This document shows positions 16,019-23,905 of a DNA stretch of 38,048 nt, in pieces. Origin of the DNA: D2472 sp964444385. GTDB lineage: Bacteria; Pseudomonadota; Gammaproteobacteria; Magnimaribacterales; D2472. The notes beneath the pieces were generated by a model. That model was not told the origin of the DNA. It made no database searches and saw only the letters and a program-made list of their open reading frames with translations. A program made the translations under genes and the position numbers. Every line of letters begins with the position of its first letter. Positions within the stretch are counted from its first letter, which is position 1. The DNA is taken from NCBI GenBank assembly GCA_964444385.1, contig CAYUHD010000008.1, forward strand, positions 1 to 38,048. Reading direction: 5' to 3'.

Positions 16019-17611
16019 ATGAATGGATTTACTAATCGTGAACAACTTCTATCTGAAATGCGTAATGGTGAGAACTTAGCATGGGACATTATTATTATTG
16101 GCGGTGGCATCACGGGAGCTGGCATTCTTCGTGAAGCTCGACGACGCGGTTATCGTGCATTGCTGCTTGAACAACAAGATTTTTCATGGGGTACATCAAG
16201 CCGATCATCTAAGATGGTTCATGGAGGCTTGCGGTATCTTGCCGCAGGTGATCTAAAACTTACCAAGGAATCAGTTCAGGAACGTCAGCGTTTATTGACA
16301 GAAGCTCCAGGATTGGTAGATCCTATATCTTTTTACTTCACCTTTAGAAAAGGTCTATTTCCTGGTCGCATAGCTATGAAGGTCATTCTTACTATTTATG
16401 ATTTTTTTGCTGGCGCTCAAGATAATAGATATTGCAATAATCATGAATTGCTGCAGCGTTTTAAGGGGCTTGATGATAAAAAGCTTCAAGGCGCTAGTTG
16501 TTATACCGATGCCATGGTTGATGACTCTCGTCTAGTTCTTCGAGTATTACAAGACAGCATTGATGATGGTGGTTACGCGTTAAATTACACAAAAGTGGAA
16601 GATCTTTTGCTTACGGACGGTAAAGTTTCTGGAGTAACTATTGAAGATAGAGATCATTCTAGCTCAATTGATCTTATTGCCTCTGTTGTCATCAATGCTA
16701 CGGGCGCATGGGCAGATCGACTTCGTAATGTTGTCAACAGCGAGACTCGCATAAGACCATTGCGCGGAAGTCACATCATTATTGCTAAATCTTTATACCC
16801 AATAACAGATGTAATGACTTTTCTTCATGTTGATGATAAGCGGGGCGTCTTTGTGTACCCTTGGGAGGGAACAACTGTTATTGGCACCACAGATTTAGAT
16901 CATAATGAGGATTTAGATATAGAGGCCAGCATCTCTGATCAAGAGGTAGATTATTTAATAAAGGCCTTTAATAGCCAATTTCCCGATAATGCAGTTAAGC
17001 GCAATGATATTTTATCTACCTGGGCAGGGGTTCGACCTGTCATTAGCGCAGAAAAAAGCAAAGATCCTTCTAAAGAACGCCGAGACCATGTTGTTTGGTC
17101 CGATAGCGGGTTAATCACTGTCAGTGGTGGAAAACTGACCACCTTTAGATTGATTGCATTAGATGCGCTAGCCGCAGCCAATGATAATCTTCCGGTAGCT
17201 AAAGAAATTATTGATGATCGGATGTTCTCAACTCCAAAAATTACTGCGCAGTCGCTGTCACCAGAAAATAGTAGTTGGGCTCAACGCTTACTTGGCCGAT
17301 ATGGCAATAAAGCTGTTGATCTTGTAAATGAAAGCTCGCTAGATGAACAACATAATCTTGATGAAACCGAATTCTCTTTAGCTGAATGTCGGTGGGCAAT
17401 TAAGCATGAGGCTGTTGAGCATCTTGACGACCTTCTTCTAAGAAGAACACGGCTAGGTATGTGTCTTCCTAAAGGAGGTGCCAATCTCTATCCAGCTTTA
17501 AAAGAAATATTCTTAAGCAATCGTAGATGGGACGATGAACGATGGCAAAAAGAAGTCAGTCGCTATGAAACAATTTGGAAAAAGCATTACAGTCTTCCTA
17601 ACATCACCTAA
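16019..17611 (+). CDS. glpD: FAD-dependent glycerol-3-phosphate dehydrogenase
   Basis: A 530-aa flavoprotein of the GlpD family, which oxidises sn-glycerol-3-phosphate to DHAP and passes electrons to quinone at the inner membrane. The FAD-binding motif WDIIIIGGGITGAGILREARRRG is at about residues 22-43, followed by the family signature SSRSSKMVHGGLRYLAAGDLKLTKES. Further matches are RPLRGSHIII, TTVIGTTDLDHN, WAGVRPVIS and VSGGKLTTFR. The C-terminal domain is helical. The gene sits 6 bp after the AGPS-like gene and 12 bp before the FGGY kinase, forming a three-gene unit. Arginine codons are mainly CGT/CGC/CGA. The usual GlpD role is likely, though product flow to the AGPS-like enzyme is inferred from order only. 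Confidence 0.88.
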   Translation: MNGFTNREQLLSEMRNGENLAWDIIIIGGGITGAGILREARRRGYRALLLEQQDFSWGTSSRSSKMVHGGLRYLAAGDLKLTKESVQERQRLLTEAPGLVDPISFYFTFRKGLFPGRIAMKVILTIYDFFAGAQDNRYCNNHELLQRFKGLDDKKLQGASCYTDAMVDDSRLVLRVLQDSIDDGGYALNYTKVEDLLLTDGKVSGVTIEDRDHSSSIDLIASVVINATGAWADRLRNVVNSETRIRPLRGSHIIIAKSLYPITDVMTFLHVDDKRGVFVYPWEGTTVIGTTDLDHNEDLDIEASISDQEVDYLIKAFNSQFPDNAVKRNDILSTWAGVRPVISAEKSKDPSKERRDHVVWSDSGLITVSGGKLTTFRLIALDALAAANDNLPVAKEIIDDRMFSTPKITAQSLSPENSSWAQRLLGRYGNKAVDLVNESSLDEQHNLDETEFSLAECRWAIKHEAVEHLDDLLLRRTRLGMCLPKGGANLYPALKEIFLSNRRWDDERWQKEVSRYETIWKKHYSLPNIT

Positions 17612-17623
17612 GATGAGGTTGTT

Positions 17624-19171
17624 ATGAAAAACGAAAAATATTTTTTGAGTATTGATAACGGTACACAGAGTGTTCGCGCCATGGTATTTGATGGGTATGG
17701 CCAACTCATTGCAAAGAGTAAAGTTGAGATTGAGCCTTATTTTTCTGATCAGAAAGGATGGGCAGAGCAATACGCCGACTATTTTTGGGATTCGCTTTGT
17801 CAGGCTTGCCAAGGACTATGGCCAAAGTTACCTATACCCAAGGAGTCAATTGTTGCTGTTTCAGTAACCACGCAGCGTGCCACAGTAGTTCCAATGGGGA
17901 AGGATAATCAACCTTTGCGACCTGCAATTAGTTGGTTGGATCAGCGACAAGTAGAAACTAAGCCTAAGCTTGGAAGGTTAGAATCAGCATTAATGAGTTT
18001 GATCAGAGCTAAGCCATTAGTAGATCTAATGCATGCTCAGGCTGAAGCTAATTGGATCGAACAAAATGAACCTGATATCTGGGAGCAAGTTCATAAATTT
18101 TTACTCCTATCCGGTTATCATAATTACAAGCTCACAGGTCAATATAATGATGCTATTGCTAGCACTGTTGGTTTTGTTCCGTTTGAATACAAAACCCAAC
18201 AGTGGGCCGATGAAAAAGACTGGAAGTGGCGGGTTATGCCAATTCGACCAGAAATGTTGCCGAAAGTTTCTCCAGCGGGGTCATTGCTAGGAGAAATTAC
18301 TGCAGCAGCTGCAGATGCAACAGGCATACCTGAAGGATTGCCGTTGATTGCCAGTGGTTCGGATAAAGCCTGTGAAGTCTTAGGAACTGGTTGTATTGAC
18401 AATGAAACAGGTAGCCTGAGCTATGGTAGCTTAGCCACACTCAATGTTACCTCTGATAAATATCTGGAGGCAATCCCTTTTTATCCAGCTTATCCTGGCG
18501 TAATTCCTAATACATTTAATATCGAGATGATGGTGCAGCGTGGATATTGGATGGTGAACTGGTTTAAAAAAGAGTTTGGGCTTCAAGAGGAACAACTGGC
18601 AGCAAAACATGACCAACAACCCGAAGAATTATTTGATGAGTTGCTTGCTAAAGTTCCAGCGGGCTCTGAAGGATTAATGCTACAACCTTATTGGTCACCC
18701 TCTAATGGTGACGGACCAGAAACCCGTGGCGCTATTATTGGTTTTAACGAAGATCATACAAGGGCGCATCTTTATCGTGCAATGATCGAGGGACTTACTT
18801 ACGCCTTAAGGGAGAGTAAAGAGCTTTTAGAAAAACGAAGTCGAAAATCTATTTCTGGGTTAGTTGTATCTGGTGGTGGATCTCAAAGTGATGAGGTCAT
18901 GCAGATCACTGCTGATATCTTTGGTATGACTGTTTTTCGACCACACACTTTTGAGACATCTTCTTTAGGCGCTGCTATAGCCAGCGCTGTTGGTATTGGT
19001 TTGTATCCAGACTTTGCTTCTGCAGTTAATAAGATGACTCATAAAGGTGACAGATTTGACCCAATAGATGCTAATAAGGATATTTATAATGATTTATATC
19101 ATACGGTTTATAAAAAGATGTATGGTCAACTAAAACCCAGCTATGAGGCCATAAGGTCAATTATCAATTGA
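17624..19171 (+). CDS. FGGY-family carbohydrate kinase
   Basis: A 515-aa ATP-dependent sugar or polyol kinase of the FGGY family. The N-terminal phosphate-1 region SIDNGTQSVRAMVFDGYG is at about residues 9-26, the ISWLDQRQ segment near 101-108, and the C-terminal ATPase segment VVSGGGSQSDEVMQITADIFGMTVFRPHTFETSSLGAA is near 417-454. The context beside GlpD suggests a polyol such as glycerol as substrate, but the N-terminus differs from canonical GlpK (GTTSSR), so specificity is open. It is the last gene of the AGPS-GlpD-kinase unit, and its ATG follows AGATGAGG. Arginine codons are again rich in CGN. Confidence 0.85.
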   Translation: MKNEKYFLSIDNGTQSVRAMVFDGYGQLIAKSKVEIEPYFSDQKGWAEQYADYFWDSLCQACQGLWPKLPIPKESIVAVSVTTQRATVVPMGKDNQPLRPAISWLDQRQVETKPKLGRLESALMSLIRAKPLVDLMHAQAEANWIEQNEPDIWEQVHKFLLLSGYHNYKLTGQYNDAIASTVGFVPFEYKTQQWADEKDWKWRVMPIRPEMLPKVSPAGSLLGEITAAAADATGIPEGLPLIASGSDKACEVLGTGCIDNETGSLSYGSLATLNVTSDKYLEAIPFYPAYPGVIPNTFNIEMMVQRGYWMVNWFKKEFGLQEEQLAAKHDQQPEELFDELLAKVPAGSEGLMLQPYWSPSNGDGPETRGAIIGFNEDHTRAHLYRAMIEGLTYALRESKELLEKRSRKSISGLVVSGGGSQSDEVMQITADIFGMTVFRPHTFETSSLGAAIASAVGIGLYPDFASAVNKMTHKGDRFDPIDANKDIYNDLYHTVYKKMYGQLKPSYEAIRSIIN

Positions 19172-19207
19172 TCTCTTGAGTTATTACTAATTAAAGGTTA
19201 ACAAACA

Positions 19208-19582
19208 ATGCAATACAGAAAGGATTTCCCATATGCAGACCTAATAGGTTTAGAAATTCAATCGATCGAATCAGGCATGAGTATTTGCACCGTACCTTTT
19301 AAAAAAGACTTATTAAATCCAAATGATGTTGTCCATGGCGGAGTTATATACTCCATAGCTGATACTGGGATGGGAGCTGCTGTTTTCTCAACCCTGGAAG
19401 ACGGAGAGTTTTGCGCTACTCTTGAAATAAAAATAATGTATCTAAAACCCGCTGGTCACTTCGATCTTATTTGTCATACTCAAGTTATAAAGAAAGGTCG
19501 GAGAGTTGCCTTTCTAGAAAGTGAGATCCTTTCAAACAAGGAGCTTATTGCCAAAGCCTCTGGTAGCTTTGCAATCTTTTAG
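19208..19582 (+). CDS. PaaI-type hotdog thioesterase
   Basis: A 124-aa cytosolic single hotdog-fold acyl-CoA thioesterase of the PaaI/YdiI group. The signature PNDVVHGGVIYSIADTGMGAAVF has the HGG motif at about residues 46-48, followed by LEIKIMYLKPAG and FLESEIL. It lies 36 bp after the FGGY kinase and about 85 bp before the MerR-controlled set, so it could be read with either; a dedicated promoter is not obvious. Likely hydrolyses a CoA thioester, possibly aromatic or medium-chain. Start ATG 19208 is preceded by an AAAGG-like site. Confidence 0.85.
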   Translation: MQYRKDFPYADLIGLEIQSIESGMSICTVPFKKDLLNPNDVVHGGVIYSIADTGMGAAVFSTLEDGEFCATLEIKIMYLKPAGHFDLICHTQVIKKGRRVAFLESEILSNKELIAKASGSFAIF

Positions 19583-19606
19583 ATTTTAGGTGAATTATAT
19601 ATTTTC

Positions 19607-19637
19607 TTGACTTAGAGTTAACTTTAACTGTTAGACT
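19607..19637 (+). promoter_or_regulatory. MerR-type promoter with overlapping operator
   Basis: TTGACT (19607-19612) and TAGACT (19632-19637) form a good -35/-10 pair but are 19 bp apart, the over-long spacing characteristic of promoters activated by MerR-family regulators. The spacer carries a 16-bp near-perfect palindrome, TTAGAGTTAACTTTAA at 19612-19627 (one mismatch between arms). A MerR-family gene lies two genes downstream (20152-20502). The arrangement implies autoregulation of the set starting at 19668. The match to the operator style of AdhR/NmlR-like regulators is from general knowledge. Confidence 0.82.
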
Positions 19638-19667
19638 AACTTCTTAATTTTTTATGGGAGAAGAAAA

Positions 19668-20150
19668 ATGCCAGAGATGTCACTTTATGGTTGGTTTCAT
19701 ACTTTTATGGGAATCTTTGCTTTGCTAAGCGGATTTTATTCTTTAGTTAAATATAAGGTTATAAATTCGGAGAATATGTCTGCAAAAATCTTTTTAATTT
19801 GTACTTTACTTGCAGCTGTTACTGCTCTTACCCTTTATAAGCAAGGTGGGTTTGGCGTGGGCCACATGTTAGCTATTTTAACATTGTTAGCATTAATAGT
19901 TGGTAGGATTAATGAAAAAGGATTATTTTTTGGGTGGTTGGCGCCATATTTTCAAGCTACTTGTTATACCTCTCTTTTTTTGTTCCATTCTATTCCGGCA
20001 ATTACAGATGGATTGCGACGTCTTCCAGTGGGCGATCCAGTGATAACCACTTTAACTGATCCTCTCTTAATGGGCTTTTATGCAGCCTTTTTCTTGATTT
20101 ATATAGTGGTACTTGTGATGCAAATGATCTGGGTTAAGAGGAATACTTGA
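19668..20150 (+). CDS. Small membrane protein, first gene of MerR-controlled set
   Basis: A 160-aa protein with four or five predicted transmembrane helices: about residues 8-27, 36-55, 60-78, 83-104 and 130-155. A conserved-looking GGFGVGHMLAILTLLALIVGRI segment contains a membrane histidine. I do not recognise a family. It is the first gene after the MerR-type promoter, with GGGAGAAG upstream of ATG 19668, and the regulator gene starts 1 bp after its stop. It is therefore likely induced by the same signal as the reductases downstream, perhaps as a membrane sensor, transporter or redox partner; this is inference. Confidence 0.75.
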   Translation: MPEMSLYGWFHTFMGIFALLSGFYSLVKYKVINSENMSAKIFLICTLLAAVTALTLYKQGGFGVGHMLAILTLLALIVGRINEKGLFFGWLAPYFQATCYTSLFLFHSIPAITDGLRRLPVGDPVITTLTDPLLMGFYAAFFLIYIVVLVMQMIWVKRNT

Positions 20151-20151
20151 G

Positions 20152-20502
20152 ATGAGTTTATACACCATTGCTCAAGCCTCAGAGGAAGTTGATTTAACTC
20201 CATACACGCTTCGTTATTATGAGAAGGAAGGCTTGCTTCCAAACGTAAGAAAAGATTCTGCTGGTCGAAGACAATATCATAACGATGACCTGCAAATAAT
20301 TGGATTTATAAAATGCTTAAAAGGAACTGGCATGTCTTTGAAGCAGATCAAAGAATATGGAGATTTGTATGAACAAGGTAAAGCAAAATTTAAAGAGAGA
20401 AATGCCATGCTCGAGGAACATCGTGAAAAGATTCTACAAGAAATAAAAACTCAAAAGAAATATCTAAAAATGGTTGAAGCAAAGATTGAAATGAAAATCT
20501 AG
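20152..20502 (+). CDS. MerR-family transcriptional regulator
   Basis: A 116-aa DNA-binding regulator. The N-terminal winged helix-turn-helix has YTIAQASEEVDLTPYTLRYYEKEGLLPNVRKDSAGRRQYHNDDL at about residues 4-46, followed by the FIKCLKGTGMSLKQIKEYGDLYEQG helices typical of the AdhR/NmlR-like branch, and a C-terminal dimerisation coiled coil (about 75-116). There are no cysteine-rich metal-binding loops as in MerR, CueR or ZntR, so the effector is more likely an aldehyde, electrophile or other organic compound. It probably acts on the 19-bp-spacer promoter at 19607-19637 and so controls its own operon. Confidence 0.92.
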   Translation: MSLYTIAQASEEVDLTPYTLRYYEKEGLLPNVRKDSAGRRQYHNDDLQIIGFIKCLKGTGMSLKQIKEYGDLYEQGKAKFKERNAMLEEHREKILQEIKTQKKYLKMVEAKIEMKI

Positions 20503-20504
20503 CT

Positions 20505-21488
20505 ATGAACTATAGAGATTTTAAACCCTATACAAAGGTCAGTTCTCTAACGCTTGGTGGAGGTGGTATTGGTCAGGTGTGGGGTGAGACAACATCTGAA
20601 GAGGCCATTCAAACAGTCCATGCTGCCCTAGACCATGGTATTAATCACTTTGATGTAGCGCCCATGTATGGAAAAGGCGAGGCTGAGAAAATTATTGGTG
20701 AATCTTTAGGAGGCCTAGATACAGACAATTTATTTTTTACTACTAAATGTCAATTAGGAACTCTGCCTGATAATGAAGTCTACGATAAATTAAATCATTC
20801 TTTGGCTAGAAGCTTAGAGAATATGAAATTAGAAAAGGTCAATTTATTTTTACTTCACTCTCAATTGATTGAGGATAGTTACAAGTTGTTTAAGTTTGAT
20901 GAAATGCGGGCAAAAATTGCAACAACACTCAGCTGTTTTTTTAATGCAGCTATTCCAGCTTTTGAGCGACTAAAACAAGAGGGGAAGATTGATCATTGGG
21001 GCATTGGTGGGCTTGGACAAGAAGAGGCAATTATTAAAGCTCTTAACCATTCTCAAGCACCTAGCGCGGTTCAATGTGTAATTAATCCATTGAATTCTGC
21101 TGGAGCCATTGGCTATATGTCAGAGGCATTCAACCCGCAAGCAATTTTATCTGAATGCCAGCAGCTTGATATTCCAATTTTAGCAATAAGGGCAGTTCAG
21201 GCTGGGGCTTTAACTTCTTCAATGGATAGGTCTCCTCACGAGTCTGGTTTTGATAAAAGTGATTTTGAAGATTTTGATAAAGCTCAACCTTTCAGGGATC
21301 TTGCGATTGATTGGGATGAATCTCCTGCGAGTTTAGCTCACAGGTATGCTTTAAGCACTCAAGGGGTTTCATCTGTAATTTTAGGTGTTAAAAATAGAAT
21401 TGAGCTAAAAGAATGTGTTGAGGCTGAGGCAAAAGATCTTCTATCTCAAAGTGAAATTCAACAGATTGAAAATTATCTTAAATATTAA
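20505..21488 (+). CDS. Aldo/keto reductase
   Basis: A 327-aa NADPH-dependent reductase of the aldo/keto reductase superfamily. The catalytic tetrad is visible as Asp50 (FDVAPMYG), Tyr55, Lys81 (FFTTKCQ) and His118 (LFLLHSQ). The barrel continues to a C-terminal cofactor-binding region with SSVILGVKNRIELKECVEA. It begins 2 bp after the MerR gene and is likely the main target of the regulator together with the SDR that follows. Reduction of an aldehyde or ketone is probable; substrate not determined. An insertion around residues 121-142 (LIEDSYKLFKFDEMRAKIAT) lengthens the active-site loop. Confidence 0.9.
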   Translation: MNYRDFKPYTKVSSLTLGGGGIGQVWGETTSEEAIQTVHAALDHGINHFDVAPMYGKGEAEKIIGESLGGLDTDNLFFTTKCQLGTLPDNEVYDKLNHSLARSLENMKLEKVNLFLLHSQLIEDSYKLFKFDEMRAKIATTLSCFFNAAIPAFERLKQEGKIDHWGIGGLGQEEAIIKALNHSQAPSAVQCVINPLNSAGAIGYMSEAFNPQAILSECQQLDIPILAIRAVQAGALTSSMDRSPHESGFDKSDFEDFDKAQPFRDLAIDWDESPASLAHRYALSTQGVSSVILGVKNRIELKECVEAEAKDLLSQSEIQQIENYLKY

Positions 21489-21507
21489 TATTTTTACGGA
21501 GTGATTG

Positions 21508-22332
21508 ATGGATACATATAAAAATAAAATAGCACTGGTAACTGGCGCGTCAACTGGAATTGGTAAAGCCATGGCCATTGGTCTTGCAGCACAAGGGGTT
21601 GAGTTAATTTTAACTGCTCGATCTCAAGAGCAATTAGATGCTTTGGCAAAAGAGATCCAAGGAGGAGGAGGGAAGGCGTATGTCTTTATTGAAGATTTAG
21701 CTCAACCAGGTTCAGCCGAAAGATTGCATCAGCAGGTCATTGCTGCAGGCCATCATGTAGATTTATTAATTAATAATGCAGGTTATGGCAGATGGGGCCA
21801 ATTTGGAGAGTTCCAAAGAGATGATTATGCAGCCATGATTCAATTGAACATCACATCTCTAACAGATCTTTGTCATTTATTTATGCCAGCCATGGTAGAC
21901 AGGGGTGAGGGTGGAGTTATCAATATAGGATCCTCTGCATCATTTTTACCTGTGCCATATGCTAGCGTTTATTCTTCAACCAAAGCATACGTTTTAATGC
22001 TGTCTGAGGCACTTCGTTACGAGTATGCAGATAGTAATGTTCGAGTCATGGCCTCATGCCCTGGAGCCACAGATTCAAATTTTAGAAACACTGCCTCTGA
22101 AAAATCGTCCGATCGATTAAAACAAAGAATTAGCAAATTAAAAGGCGAGGGTCAGGTCGGAGATACATGTGAAAGAGTTTCGCAAGAAACTCTAGATGCT
22201 TTTTTGCAAAACAAGCATTACATTGTTCCAGGCAAAGGCAATTCAAAGTTTGCATTTTTGCCAAGAATTTTGTCCAGGGCTAGGGTATTGAAATTTACTG
22301 GAGACGCCTTCAAAAGACATACAGCCAGTTAG
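21508..22332 (+). CDS. Short-chain dehydrogenase/reductase
   Basis: A 274-aa classical SDR. The cofactor motif TGASTGIG is at residues 12-19, NNAG at 89-92, and the catalytic residues are Ser142/143, Tyr155 and Lys159 (YSSTK). Arg38 in LTARSQ after the second strand suggests NADP(H). GGAG at 21498-21501 supports ATG 21508 over the in-frame TTG at 21505. The positively charged C-terminus (LPRILSRARVLKFTGDAFKRH) may help membrane association, as in some SDRs acting on lipids. It is 19 bp after the aldo/keto reductase gene, in the MerR-led set. Confidence 0.9.
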   Translation: MDTYKNKIALVTGASTGIGKAMAIGLAAQGVELILTARSQEQLDALAKEIQGGGGKAYVFIEDLAQPGSAERLHQQVIAAGHHVDLLINNAGYGRWGQFGEFQRDDYAAMIQLNITSLTDLCHLFMPAMVDRGEGGVINIGSSASFLPVPYASVYSSTKAYVLMLSEALRYEYADSNVRVMASCPGATDSNFRNTASEKSSDRLKQRISKLKGEGQVGDTCERVSQETLDAFLQNKHYIVPGKGNSKFAFLPRILSRARVLKFTGDAFKRHTAS

Positions 22333-22372
22333 TTTTACCCGAATGGATATTTTTTTAGTAGCATAGGAGACC

Positions 22373-23905
22373 ATGGCTATTAAAAACCGACCAGAGTTTG
22401 AAAAATTTATACGTAGAGTTGAAAAAAGCTCCGATAAATTTCGTGCCTCATCAACTGAAAAAAGACATTCAAAGCAATACCGGACTGCCAGAGAAAATCT
22501 GACTCATTTAGTGGATGAGGAAAGCTTTTTAGAGTTTGGTCAATTTGCAGTAGCTGCCCAACGCAGTCGCCGAGACTATGAAGAACTGCAAGACAAAACC
22601 AATGCTGATGGGATCATAACTGGGTTTTGTTCTATAAATTCTGATTTGGTAGGATCAGAGCGTTCTCAAGCTGTAGCGATTGTTTATGACTATTCTGTGT
22701 TGGCTGGAACCCAGGGCGCTTTTCATCATTTAAAACTTGATCGCATATGCGATCAGGCTAAGAAGTTTGAACTGCCGATTATAATTTTTACTGAGGGCGG
22801 GGGCGGCAGACCTGGCGATACCGATGTGTTAACTCAAATTGCTGGATTGCACATCCCTTCTTTCTCTACTTGGGCTCAATTAACTGGCAGCTCTTTAAAA
22901 ATTGCAGTCAATAATGGTTATTGCTTTGCTGGCAATGCCGCATTGTTTGGTTGTTCTGATTTTAGAATTGCAACTAAGACTTCATGGGTTGGCATGGCAG
23001 GTCCAGCCATGATCGAAGGTGGTGGACTGGGCGTATTTGAGCCGACTGATATTGGTCCAGTGTCAGTGCATGAGAAGAATGGAGTTGTGGACTATGTTGC
23101 AGAGAATGAAGAGGAAGCAACTTTAATTGCAAAAAAACTCCTCTCTTATTTCCAAGGTTCAATCGAAGAGTTTTCTGTTGATGATCAAGAATCACTCCAA
23201 AATATCATGCCCGAGGACAGGCGTTATACATATGAGGTTAGAGATATCATTAATGTAGTAGCTGATCTGGGTAGCTTTCTAGAACTCAGACAAAAGTATG
23301 GCGAAAGCATTGTCACTGGTTTTATTAGAATCGAAGGCAAGCCTATTGCTCTCCTTGCAAGTGACTGCCAGAAACTTGGAGGTGCAATAGATTCAGAGTC
23401 TGCTGAAAAAGCTGCAGAATTTATCTCTATCTGCAATGATCATGCATTACCCATTCTTGTTCTTGCTGATACTCCAGGGTTCATGGTTGGGCCAGCAAGT
23501 GAGGAGGGCGGAGCTGTTAGAAGAATGGCATCTTTATTTAAACAGGGTGCAAATATTACTGTTCCTCTTGTGGCGATTTTTCTTCGCAAAGGTTATGGGC
23601 TGGGCGCACAAGCATTGGTCGGCGGCAGCCTTCATAATCCTGTGTATACCGCAGCATGGCCTACAGGCGAGTTTGGCGGTATGGGAATTGAAGGGGCTGT
23701 AAAACTTGGTTACAAAAAAGAACTTGAGAGTCTTGAAGATCTTGATGAGCGCAAAGAACTTTTTGATAAATTAGTTGCCAAGATGTACGAGGTTGGTCAA
23801 GCAATTGAAGCTGCTTCTTTTTTAGAAATTGATGCTGTGATTGATCCAGCGCAAACAAGGAGTGTTGTCTTAAAAGCTTTTAAATCTGTAGAGGGCAATC
23901 TATGA
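22373..23905 (+). CDS. Acyl-CoA carboxylase beta subunit (carboxyltransferase)
   Basis: A 510-aa protein with the two crotonase-fold halves of the biotin-dependent carboxyltransferase family (propionyl-, methylcrotonyl- or geranyl-CoA carboxylase beta-like). Evidence includes NLTHLVDEESFLEFGQF, GGGGRPGDTDVL, GGGLGVFEPTDIGPV (N half), GIDS-equivalent GGAIDSESAEKAAEFI, and a C half with LADTPGFMVGPASEEGGAVRRMASLFKQ and AAWPTGEFGGMGIEGAVKLG. TAGGAG precedes ATG 22373. No biotin carboxylase or biotin carrier subunit is encoded in the window, so it must use a partner from elsewhere or act alone as a decarboxylase or transferase. It overlaps the next gene by 4 nt. Confidence 0.87.
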   Translation: MAIKNRPEFEKFIRRVEKSSDKFRASSTEKRHSKQYRTARENLTHLVDEESFLEFGQFAVAAQRSRRDYEELQDKTNADGIITGFCSINSDLVGSERSQAVAIVYDYSVLAGTQGAFHHLKLDRICDQAKKFELPIIIFTEGGGGRPGDTDVLTQIAGLHIPSFSTWAQLTGSSLKIAVNNGYCFAGNAALFGCSDFRIATKTSWVGMAGPAMIEGGGLGVFEPTDIGPVSVHEKNGVVDYVAENEEEATLIAKKLLSYFQGSIEEFSVDDQESLQNIMPEDRRYTYEVRDIINVVADLGSFLELRQKYGESIVTGFIRIEGKPIALLASDCQKLGGAIDSESAEKAAEFISICNDHALPILVLADTPGFMVGPASEEGGAVRRMASLFKQGANITVPLVAIFLRKGYGLGAQALVGGSLHNPVYTAAWPTGEFGGMGIEGAVKLGYKKELESLEDLDERKELFDKLVAKMYEVGQAIEAASFLEIDAVIDPAQTRSVVLKAFKSVEGNL

